From the NCBI GenBank assembly GCA_005784505.1, contig VCAZ01000008.1, positions 6,249,763 through 6,313,762 of the forward strand: 64,000 bases of DNA, given 5' to 3'. Both the position numbers and the translations under genes were made by a program. The notes beneath the pieces were generated by a model. That model did not search any database, was not told the origin of the DNA, and saw only the letters and a list, made by a program, of their open reading frames with translations. Each line of letters begins with the position of its first letter. Position 1 is the stretch's first letter. Positions 54,800 to 64,000 of the stretch are shown here, in pieces. The stretch comes from Bagarius yarrelli (taxonomy: Eukaryota; Chordata; Actinopteri; Siluriformes; Sisoridae).

Positions 54800-57700
54800 C
54801 TGCAAAAGCAAGAGATGATACAGTTTAAAATTAAACCGCACAACAGAAGTGATTTTAGTTCTCATCTAACGAGGTAAGGTTACTCGATAAATACTGACAT
54901 TTTCTACTTCAAACTCGCGATTCGGAGACATTTCCAGATTCTACCATCTGCTTCTATTTTAAATATATATCCATCCTGATCAGCACAATAACAGCAGTAT
55001 GATATGGGTAAGACATCACGTCCGTTTAAATTGAGAGCTATGTGAGCACAGAAAATTTAAGTTTCATTAATTAAGTGTCTTTGGTGTGGGTTTACCTCCG
55101 ATTCTTACATTCAGTACTCCTTTGCGTGCTTAATTTTATTATGGCTGCTCACATATCGCAAATACTGCGAGTCATGTGACAAAAACCTTTTTCTCACGTT
55201 TTTCGTTACAATGAAACCTCAGCTGTAAAATAGAGGAACAGCTTATCATTGTGGTTTTTTTCTTTAGATTTTGTAGCAGGTTTTCCTGCTGTAAAGGAGA
55301 GAGCAGCCGATTGTTGATCAGCAACAACTTGGTTTTTTTTCGAGGTGGAGAAGCTGATTGGTTGGTTTTTGTCATATGACCCTTGAGGCATTCTTTAGCA
55401 TGTTTAAGATTAAATTTCTATCCCGAAATAATCAACCACATCCAGCCCGTCACTTTAAAATGACCTGATTATTGCAAGCAGCAATTAGAGAACTCTGCTT
55501 CCGGGTTTTAGGAACCCTCCAAAGACACGATCGAGCTTGAATCTTAACCCCAGTTAGATCATTTGAGTGATTTGAAGTTTGAAACGGGACGACCTGTTCG
55601 GCAGATCACAAATATAATTCCTAAATTACATTCTTGTGGAAGTGTCCGTGTTTTTTTTTTTTTACAATGGGTGAGAATTCTTTGTAAGAAGTTTTTGTCT
55701 AGGAATTTTTTAGTTCTATAAATATTTCACACCATTAAATGGAACCAGAAAGAGTAAAATAAACAGCAGGTTGTTGTTCATTAAAAAAAATATTATTAGC
55801 AAAAGCAATTTGATAGTGAGAATAAAGGGTCTGGCAACATGCTGTTATGGAAGTCATATTCATGTAATAACACTGCGTTATTGCAGCCTGTTGTTAGTTA
55901 TTTTCCTACAACAGCCAACCCCATCATGTCTGATTGCATTATTACCTGCTATAACAATAGTTTTATCCATTTATCTATTGCAATGACTTGAAAACTGATT
56001 TCTGGATTTTTATACCTCCAGGAAACTCGCTGGTGGATTGTGAGGAGCGTAATCTCCAGCGGACGGCACCGGAGTGGAAGGTTTGACTGACAGCTCTGAC
56101 TGAAACTGATTTAATCTTCATCTCAACAGGAGCACATAAAATTCTCCAACACAGCCTGCCCGAGGATGAGCCCTCGGTTCGAGCGAGGTACAACTAAAAA
56201 CACACACACACTCTCATGAGTCGACACAATACTGAATGACTGAATATAGGAAAGAGTATAAAAAGTGATGAAAAACATTAAGACATTGGGATCATAAGAT
56301 CTTCAAGTTAACACTAACCATCTGCCAGTCATGTTCTTCTTTCCTGAACACAGACTCGTTTCTCCACACTCCCGTTTCCCAGCCCGAAATCTTCTCTCGG
56401 TTGTTGTGCACTCTACAGTAACAGTTTTTAGCCATGTTATACTGAAGGTGGAACTTCTTTACCCTCTTTTCTGATTCAGTGGGAATAAACACAAACTCTG
56501 TGGCTTTCTGGAACAAAGAAACACCGTATATCATTACAGTGGGTGCTGACAGGACTGTTAGGAATGTTACAGGATTTTGCAGTGATTAACCACTCATATG
56601 AAATGAATAAGTGGATCTCTAACCTCTTGGGAAGTGTTGGCAGAAGCACCGGTTTCTCCGCGAGAAGCCCTCCAGGCCAGAGAACCTGAAATCCGGCCTC
56701 CCATCTCTCCTGGCTTTGAGCTCTTAGGAGAAATGAACTCTACCAGCTCTACCAAAAGCCTCTCCAGCAGCTCCTGCTTCCTGTCAGCACTCAGGGAATG
56801 TTGCCTCTGCACACACACGCACACACAAAACATTTGTACGTATTAAACACAAGAAATGAATTACTTGCTGACACCAGGGATTCTTTTTCTTCCAAAAAAA
56901 ATATGATAAATAAAAAAAAACAAAAAAACATTTCGAATACTTAATCTGTACCGACACCCTACAGACGTTCATTTTCTTATCCAAAACAGCGCCACTCACA
57001 AACAAACAACCATACACACACACACACACACACCCACATACACACTACTATGAACAATTTCAAACCACTTATCAACCCAACATACATGTTTGTGGAAGAA
57101 AACCAGATTAAACAGATAAAAGCACAGAGAGAACATGCAAACTGCACACAGAAAGACCCCTGTCGGGGGTATAAACCTGAGACCTTCTTGCTGTGAGAAA
57201 AAAGTCATGTAATCTGCTTTGAGAAAGGTATAAAAATCTGTAATTAGTATAGCTATATAATTTCATAACCACAACATGTTAAACACATCTATAATTGTAT
57301 TGTCACAGCCATATATTAATATAAAAACCTCTGAGTGAACCGCTGTTGCATCATATGAGCGAATGCTGGCGAGACCTCAGGACTACCCTCAGGACTACCC
57401 ATACTTTCAATCAGAAATGCAGAAGCTTCTTTTATATTATGTGGAGATCACGTAGCGGAAAGAAACGAGCTGTTACGCTGGTTAACTGTGGTGTAAATGT
57501 GTTATTAAAGTGTTATTACATAGTTACTATTTTTTAGTGTGTTAATTATTTAATTCAGTTTATTTATATAGCACTTTCAACAATGAACAAAGCAGCTTTG
57601 CAGAACATAAATACAAAAGTCCATGATTAATGTTAGAAAAAAACTCTTTCCGATGGTACGAGAAAGAAACCTTGAAAGGAACCAGACTCAAAAAGGAACC

Positions 57701-60700
57701 CATCCTCATTCGCGTGACTCCTCTTATTAAGAAACCGAATCTAGATCCCAATGAATTATTAAATTACAGACTGTGTCTGTGTACTAGGAATTCTAAAAAA
57801 AAGTTGCGTCTGCTCAAATATGCTGCTTCTTACAGGAAAACAATATTCTTAAAGAATTTCAGATTTCAGGCCCCATCATAGTACAGAAACTACGATAGTT
57901 AAAAATACAAACGACTTGTTCTCAGCCTTGGACCTTACAATAAAAACACAGATATTCAGGGACAAGCATTATTAATAATTACTATTATTGTTTTCACGTT
58001 CACATCATTACATGTTTTTTTTATAGGAGAAAACGTTCAAAATAGGAAAAAAATAATGAATAATAAAAAAAATAAAATGACCTTTTCTTTTAAACAGCTT
58101 TGCCAGCATTTTAAACACCACCATCAATAAACTGACTCAACTATACTGAACATTTTATAAAGGTACAGTCATATATTTTTAACACAAAATAAAAAATCAA
58201 ATGCCTTCAGCATTCAGGCTTTAGCAAAAGGGTGTAAATTTGCTGAGAAAACATACTTGGGAAACTTTGTTTGCGTTTTAAAGGTCGCCTGCTATTTTTA
58301 TACACAGTTTATTATCCATTTAGGGGGCGGAGAAAAAAGTATAATCGAAATTCTTTGAAAATAAACATTTATCAGTTGAATCTAGTGTTACTCACATCAA
58401 CATTGAATTCATTGATGGTGTGGAGCAGCCATGTTTCCTGAACCTGTGTACGCCTGGATAAAACCTCCGGATGTTTACAGGAGTAGCGCCATGTTACATC
58501 AACCATCTGCAGTTAAACACACAGCAAAAACCTCAAATTATGGAAGCATCAAAGACTGGAATAGTTTTCTGGAAATTCGGTTGGAAATATTTAAAGTTAT
58601 ACATTATATTGATTTATCTGTGTTTGGCTGTGGAACTATACATATGGAGCAACAGTAATGATGCTGTAATACTGCTTTTGTGATAAAGATGAATAATTTT
58701 TATGAGATGTTTATAAAATCCTGATCTTTCAAAGTATTTAAAACACACAGTGTAAAAATGTTGATCCTATTCCTGTAATTAAAATAGTAGATACTGGTCA
58801 CATGATATTTCTGTCATACAGCTCATTATATATATATGAATACAGGAAATAAAGCAAAAAATAATCGCATACTTCTAAACTATATAGTATAACTAATCGC
58901 AAACTTCTATGCTATATAGTATAACTGATCGCAAACTTCTAAACTATATAGTATAACTAATCGCATACTTCTAAACTATATAGTATAACTAATCGCAAAC
59001 TTCTATACTATATAGTATAAAATAATCAATACTTCTATACTATACAGTATAACTAACGCAAACTTCTATGCTATATAGTATAACTAATCGCATACTTCTA
59101 AACTATATAGTATAACTAATCGCATACTTCTAAACTATATAGTATAACTAATCGCAAACTTCTATGCTATATAGTATAACTGATCGCAAACTTCTAAACT
59201 ATATAGTATAACTAATCGCATACTTATATACTATACTATACAGTATAAACTAAACACATACTTCTATACTATACAGTATAACTAATCGCATACTTCTATA
59301 CTATACAGTATAAACTAATCACATACTTCTATACTATACTCTATACAGTATAACTAATCGCATACTTCTATACTATATAGTATAACTGATCGCAAACTTC
59401 TAAACTATATAGTATAACTAATCGCATACTTCTAAACTATATAGTATAACTAATCACATACTTCTATACTATACAGTATAACTAATCACATACTTCTATA
59501 CCATACAGTATAACTAATCGCATACTTCTATACTATACTATCCTAGTATAATAATCGCTATACTTCTATACATATACAGTATAACTACTCGCAAACTTCT
59601 ATACTATATAGTATAACTATCGCAAACTTTCTATGCTATATAGTATAACTAATCGCATACTTCTAAACTATATAGTATAACTAATCGCATACTTCTATAC
59701 TATATAGTATAACTAATCGCATACTTCTATACTATACAGTATAACTAATCGATACTATACTTCTATACTATACTATACTATCGCATGTATAACTAATCGC
59801 ATACTTCTATACTATACAGTATAACTAATCGCATACTTCTATACTATACAGTATAACTAATCGCATACTTCTATACTATACAGTATAACTAATCGCATAC
59901 TTCTATACTATACAGTATAACTAATCGCATACTTCTATACTATACAGTATAACTAATCGCATACTTCTATACTATACAGTATAACTAATCGCATAACTAA
60001 TCGCATACTTCTATACTATAACTAGTATAACTAATCGTATAACATCGCACTTCTATACTATATAGTATAACTAATCGCAAACTTCGCAAACTATGCTATA
60101 TAGTATAACTAATCGCATCTATGCTATATAGTAAAGACTACTAATCGCTACTTCTATACTATATAAGTATAACTAATCGCACTAATCGCATACTTCTATA
60201 CTATACAGTATAACTAATCGCATACTTCTATACTATACAGTATAACTAATCGCATACTATATAGTATGCAAAAACGAGTATGTACGGCCAGAAGTATGTC
60301 CTATTAGGAAAAGGCGACATGTCATATTCAAATACATCGAAGGTGTTTTTACTCATTTTAATTGCACTTTTTTATCATAATTTAAGCTAAATATTATCGG
60401 ACTTTACATTTGCGCTGCTGAGACAATATGGCGGATGGAGTACGTCTAAATTTTATTCACACTACCCGTAATCATAGTATAATCATGCTATGTCCTTGGT
60501 ATGGTTGGGATGTACTAACTAAAATGTAGTGCCTACTCAAGTAGTATGACCGTTATCCGGGCTGACTTATATCAAAATATTTTTTTAATCTAACTAAGCA
60601 GTTGAGGGTTAAGGGGCCTTGCTCCGGGGCCCAGTAGTGGTAGGTTGGTGGTACTGCGAATTGAACTTACAACCTTCCGATAAGCAGTCCAACACCTTAA

Positions 60701-63273
60701 TCACTGACCTACCACTTCTTAATGAAAGAATGTAGCTTTATGGGCTACAGGATTAGTCCTAGAATCATTCCATATCTTACTTGAGTTTAAGTTTTGGCAC
60801 CCCACAGGGTATTCCTACCTGATCTTTTGAGAAAGCAAAAATGTAGGAAAGCTTCTTGCCCCAGCCCATCTCGTACAGCAGCGGTTTGTCACATGTGTTT
60901 TCACAGGGATCACAGTGCAGCCAGCGACGCTGAGACTGAGAGAACACCTCCGTCCACACGTGATCTACGATTGCAGGCAGATTACAACACACGCTGCAGT
61001 ACGTATACAAGTTGTAGATCACACAGGCATAAAGAGGTGACATGGTTATGTGCTGAGAAGAGAGAGGTGTTCCGAAATACCTGTGGAGTCCCAGATGTAC
61101 CTGGCTTCCAGTCCTAACGCTCTGCAGCACAGAGTAAAGCAGTTTGCCCATTCCCCACAGCGCCCTCTTCTGGTCTCCAGTAGTTTCTCTGGGTTATTAT
61201 ACCTAAAACATAAACAGGAGAAAAAATAACACAGTGCTTACTTAAAGCTTTTTACCCCTAAACTAAAGACTTATAGAACATTTCTGATTGGTGTTCAGAA
61301 TTAAATTATTTTATAGTCAGGATGGAGTTGGCTTTTACATTTACAAATAAATCTTGCATAAAGTAAAATGAAAATAAGTTCTGAAAACCCCAACTACAAT
61401 TTAACAACGCTTAACAAAAAACCACGTATCCATGTGATTACGCAGCTTCGCCAGCACAGCACCTGGGGAATCTGGTGGTCAGGTTGCAGGTGTTGCAGTA
61501 GTGATTTTCGACGCGACTAGCATCCCAGCGCAGGTCATCTGTAGAGGGTGGGACGGAACCGGAGGCGTGCGTGTTACCACCGCACCGGCTGCACGGCAGG
61601 GTGTCCACCCAGCTGAAGAAATCCTGCTTAAACCACTCTAACAGCTCCAGCACCAGCATGTCCTCCTCAGAAAGACTACATTCTAAAGAAAAAACACAGG
61701 ACACTATTATATCCATATCCAGATACTGTAATTAGTCTATGCGCAGGTAGAAACGCTTTGCTGTTCTGTCGGTCTGTATATTTCTCATTAGATTTAATGC
61801 AATTTGTTCTTGTTTATGTTAGCCTTAGTCTGTAATGTTAGCCTTGCACTGTATGTACTATGTTTATTTGTTTACTGTTAAATTAAAACTTTATTTAAAA
61901 TAATATAATATAACCGTCTTTATCCTGTAAGTGTCCATCTAAAGAAGGGGTCCCCAGACTACGGCTCCCCCCGCCACATTTGATAGATATTTAAATTTTT
62001 CAAACGACTTCCTCTGATAGTTGCTGTCGTCGACACAGACGAACGCCGTCCCAAAAACTAGTATGGCAGAAAATAATATAGGAGCGTCTCCGGCTTTTTA
62101 TTTGTAGCTATTTGTTTTACTTTGTGTTTTGTACATTGTAATATGTATTGTGGTATGTATCATATCGTATCGTGAGCAAGCTAATCAAGCATTATGAGGC
62201 GTAATAAATACTTTTATAATCACTCATAAAGTCTTTGGAACAGTGGACTAATGTAATTTTTCTGTTACAGGGCCGGCGCTGTGGTGTCTCTCCGGTCCCA
62301 CCTCCCCTTTTCTCTCCGGATTTTACCTCTATCCTATCAATAAAGGCTATAAAACGCCCCCAAAAATTACTTAAAAACAATTCTGTTACAGGCCAGCCCA
62401 CCCCCATCAAAAAGATGGCCCTGGTGTAGAGATTAGGCTCTTACCCGGGTCTGCTTCAGTGGCCTTGTGCAGTCGTTCTTTGGCTCTGGAGGAGAGCTGC
62501 TCATGAGGAACACATCTTAATGCTTTTTGCTGAAGTTCAGGATTCTCATAGACCAGCACATGCTGAAAGTTCGACTGCAGTGTGCCATGGAAGGATTTGC
62601 TACCTAACTGCAACATAAAAGAGGAAATCAAAAGTGTGTGTTTGTGTGTGTGTGTGTGCTTGAGATCTATTTATTTGACTTGAGGTTTAAACGGAAAGCA
62701 TAAAAGTAATGTAAAAGTTAGACTGGATTATGTGCTGGGATATTTTTTACTTTTATGGTTGACTTAAATTTAAAAATGGAGAAAAAAAAAAAACGACTGT
62801 CTTGACTCGTACCAATGACGGAGGCAGTTCTATGGGGCGCTGAGGTTCTGGTGCTGTTGTAGGAGTCAGAGCAGGAGAGGAAGTAGGGGTAGAAGTGCTG
62901 GAGCATGATGCACGCTGGTTTGCTCCTAGCCTTTGGTCTCTCTCAGCAGCTATCGTCTCTCGCACTCGTCTCAGCTGATCTACAGACGCTGACCTCGGGA
63001 ACACTAAGTGTGTCTCAGCCTGGATGATAAGAGACAGACCGGTCAAATCCGGAGCCGAAGAACTGAATGAATGTAGTAGTGTTTGTACATAAACACACTC
63101 CACTATAAGGTTACAGTACAGAACTGGGGTAGAACCATCAGCTGAGAGAATCAGGTACCTCCTCAAATCCCATTTCAAACAGACACTCCACCGCTCCCTT
63201 TATTGGAAGAAGTTTAGTGGAGAAGGTCGGGTTCCCGATACGAATGGACCTGTACTTCTCCTCATTCGGGTTC
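54624..63273 (-). CDS. ngly1: Peptide:N-glycanase (N-glycanase 1), all but the first exon
   Basis: The cytosolic deglycosylating amidase that strips N-glycans from misfolded glycoproteins exported by ER-associated degradation. Eleven coding exons run from 63273 down to the stop at 54624-54626 and give 602 residues in one frame; the human protein has 654, and the missing N-terminus is one exon beyond the window. Domains in order are: rest of the PUB domain (GAVECLFEMGFEE), Ser/Thr/Pro linker, zinc-binding pairs (CSRCGG and YCNTC), transglutaminase-like core with catalytic Cys (RGRCGEWANCF), His (DHVWTEV) and Asp (WLHCDPCE), and the C-terminal PAW domain ending EILVEMEDV. It follows TOP2B on the same strand, as in human. 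All introns are GT-AG. Confidence 0.96.
56016..56193 (-). CDS. ngly1: ngly1 exon (PAW domain)
   Basis: LYLARTEGSSSGRLCWRIL, then VSVRAVSQTFHSGAVRWRLR and EFPG plus one base completing Asp in the next exon. Confidence 0.95.
56319..56507 (-). CDS. ngly1: ngly1 exon (PAW domain)
   Basis: KATEFVFIPTESEKRVKKFH, NNREKISGWETGVWRNESVF, RKEEHDWQM. ISGWETGVW is conserved. Confidence 0.96.
56624..56806 (-). CDS. ngly1: ngly1 exon (link to PAW domain)
   Basis: RQHSLSADRKQELLERLLVE, LVEFISPKSSKPGEMGGRIS, GSLAWRASRGETG. Confidence 0.96.
57050..57183 (+). repeat. L2-like retroposon fragment
   Basis: Decayed piece sharing aacccaacatacatgttt, gagagaacatgcaaactgc and cacagaaagacccctg with 41104-41428. Confidence 0.55.
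58396..58506 (-). CDS. ngly1: ngly1 short exon (MVDVTWRYS...)
   Basis: 37 codons: MVDVTWRYSCKHPEVLSRRT, then QVQETWLLHTINEFNVD, between acceptor ctgcag and donor gtgagt. It links the FAFSKDQ and RQHSLSAD exons in phase and matches DVTWRYSCKHEEV of the family. It is too short to stand out as an ORF. Confidence 0.95.
58855..60262. repeat. 32-bp minisatellite with palindromic core, about 43 units
   Basis: Units of 32 bp, such as actaatcgcatacttctata followed by ctatacagtata. Many units carry the perfect palindrome tatactatatagtata; others have the tatactatacagtata variant. Several units are shortened or rearranged near 59.2-59.3, 59.5, 59.75 and 60.0-60.18 kb. There are no spacers. Confidence 0.97.
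60585..60718 (-). repeat. SINE family A, reverse, tail lost
   Basis: Body ttaaggggccttgctccggg and head ccaacaccttaatcactgac are present. Confidence 0.75.
60819..60964 (-). CDS. ngly1: ngly1 exon (catalytic His and Asp)
   Basis: HVWTEVFSQSQRRWLHCDPC, ENTCDKPLLYEMGWGKKLSY, IFAFSKDQ. Carries the His of DHVWTEV and the Asp of HCD. Confidence 0.97.
61081..61202 (-). CDS. ngly1: ngly1 exon (catalytic Cys)
   Basis: YNNPEKLLETRRGRCGEWAN, CFTLCCRALGLEARYIWDST. The Cys of RGRCGEW is the nucleophile. Confidence 0.97.
61463..61682 (-). CDS. ngly1: ngly1 exon (zinc-binding Cys pairs)
   Basis: CSLSEEDMLVLELLEWFKQD, FFSWVDTLPCSRCGGNTHAS, ENHYCNTCNLTTRFPR. The two CxxC pairs bind the structural zinc. Confidence 0.97.
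61944..62180 (+). mobile_element. hAT-like element end (fragment)
   Basis: Starts gaaggggtccccagactacg gctcc, resembling a hAT terminus; no matching second end was seen. Confidence 0.35.
62445..62607 (-). CDS. ngly1: ngly1 exon
   Basis: LGSKSFHGTLQSNFQHVLVY, ENPELQQKALRCVPHEQLSS, RAKERLHKATEADPG. QHVLVYENP is conserved. Confidence 0.96.
62813..63019 (-). CDS. ngly1: ngly1 exon (PUB end and linker)
   Basis: AETHLVFPRSASVDQLRRVR, ETIAAERDQRLGA, then a Ser/Thr/Pro linker (SSTSTPTSSPALTPTTAP) ending RPIELPPSL. Confidence 0.95.
63159..63273 (-). CDS. ngly1: ngly1 exon (PUB domain)
   Basis: NPNEEKYRSIRIGNPTFSTK, LLPIKGAVECLFEMGFEE. The 5'-most exon in the window; it starts with the last base of a split codon, so exon 1 is beyond the edge. 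Confidence 0.96.
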
Positions 63274-63294
63274 CTGAAAATGATTCACACACAC

Positions 63295-63491
63295 ATAAAA
63301 GAGAGAGATAGACAAAGAAAGATGATTGAAAAAGAGAATGCAGACAGAGAGAAAGAGAGAGAGAGAGAGGAAAAGATAAGATAAAGCGAAGGGAGAAAGA
63401 GAGACAGAGAGAGAGATGGAGGGGGAGAGAGAGGAGAGGAGGAGACGACAGGAGAGGAGAGCAGAAGAGAGAGAGGAGAGGGAGATAGGAC

Positions 63492-63558
<67 letters not shown>

Positions 63559-63599
63559 GAGAGAGAGGAGAGGGAGTAGAGGATACGGGAGAGGGGAGA

Positions 63600-63632
<33 letters not shown>

Positions 63633-63690
63633 GAGTGAGAGCAGGAGAGAGAGAGATAGAGAGGGGGGGGATACAAGAAAAAGCGAAAGG

Positions 63691-63748
<58 letters not shown>

Positions 63749-64000
63749 GATGAGGAGGGAGAGAGAGGAGACGGAGAGAGAGGCGGGAGACGAGCGAGAG
63801 GAGAAGGGAGAGAGAGGAGAGAGAGAGAGAGAGGGTGGGTGAGACAAAAAAAAAAAAAAAAACAAGGTGGGGGAAGAGAGAGGAGGGATGAGGAGAGAGA
63901 GAGAGGGAGAGAAGGGGAGGGAGAGGGAGAGACAAGAAAGGAGTGTGAGAGAGAAAGGAGGAAGGTGGAACGAGAGAGAGAGGAGGGGGAGGGCGAGAGA
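63295..64000 (-). repeat. Long GA-rich purine tract
   Basis: About 700 bp of interrupted (GA)n with one poly-A run near 63846-63863; reaches the window edge. It lies in the first NGLY1 intron. The Ser/Leu-rich reverse-strand ORFs in it are spurious. Confidence 0.92.

Larger units (their letters stand above)
58507..60818 (-). other. NGLY1 intron with 32-bp minisatellite
   Basis: Contains the minisatellite at 58855-60262, a transposon-like segment with related motifs at about 60263-60570, and an inverted SINE fragment at 60585-60718. Confidence 0.85.

Noticed and set aside
58855..60262. CRISPR-like array of regular repeats
   Set aside because: Units are directly tandem with no unique spacers, and the DNA is a vertebrate intron.
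63200..63935. Two 216-221-codon Ser/Leu-rich ORFs on the minus strand
   Set aside because: They arise from the GA tract and run across the real NGLY1 splice site.

Overview
This window is ray-finned fish nuclear DNA carrying three intron-rich vertebrate genes in the order RARB (+), TOP2B (-), NGLY1 (-), the same order and orientation as in the human RARB-TOP2B-NGLY1 block. The fish assignment rests on exon translations close to the vertebrate proteins, short introns, Tc1/mariner and hAT remnants, tRNA-derived SINEs and abundant CA/TG microsatellites. A catfish-like otophysan is my impression only. No bacterial or viral gene is visible.

Layout. 1-8097: intron of RARB, single-copy sequence plus a large CT tract. 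8098-16039: the last four coding exons of retinoic acid receptor beta (ligand-binding domain, AF-2 helix and F region); upstream exons lie outside the window. 16040 to about 18930: long RARB 3'UTR. About 18930-20270: convergent intergenic space with a retrotransposon tail and a hAT-like MITE. 20620-51976 (minus): the complete TOP2B coding region. I assembled 35 coding exons; every junction is GT-AG, phases agree at every boundary, and the sum is 4869 bp (1622 aa plus stop). 51977-52600: TOP2B 5' flank with four CCAAT boxes, all inverted relative to the gene. 52600-53390: degenerate GACA/GATA-type repeat. 53960-63273 (minus): NGLY1 lacking its first exon, 11 coding exons in one frame (602 aa plus stop). 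63295-64000: purine (GA)n tract where the first NGLY1 intron begins.

The genes are independent nuclear or cytosolic housekeeping and regulatory genes: a ligand-dependent transcription factor, the type IIB DNA topoisomerase, and the cytosolic peptide:N-glycanase. Non-exonic DNA is dominated by repeats: two tRNA-derived SINE families (including nested insertions), RTE-like LINE tails, Tc1 and hAT relics, MITEs, two very long minisatellites (17-bp unit in TOP2B intron 8; 32-bp palindrome-bearing unit in an NGLY1 intron) and one strong 65-bp inverted repeat with a 15-nt loop in a TOP2B intron.

I found no obviously new biological system. The most notable points are retention of a genuine RARB (absent from zebrafish), the hairpin, the two minisatellites, the inverted CCAAT array, and TG/CA runs abutting splice sites.
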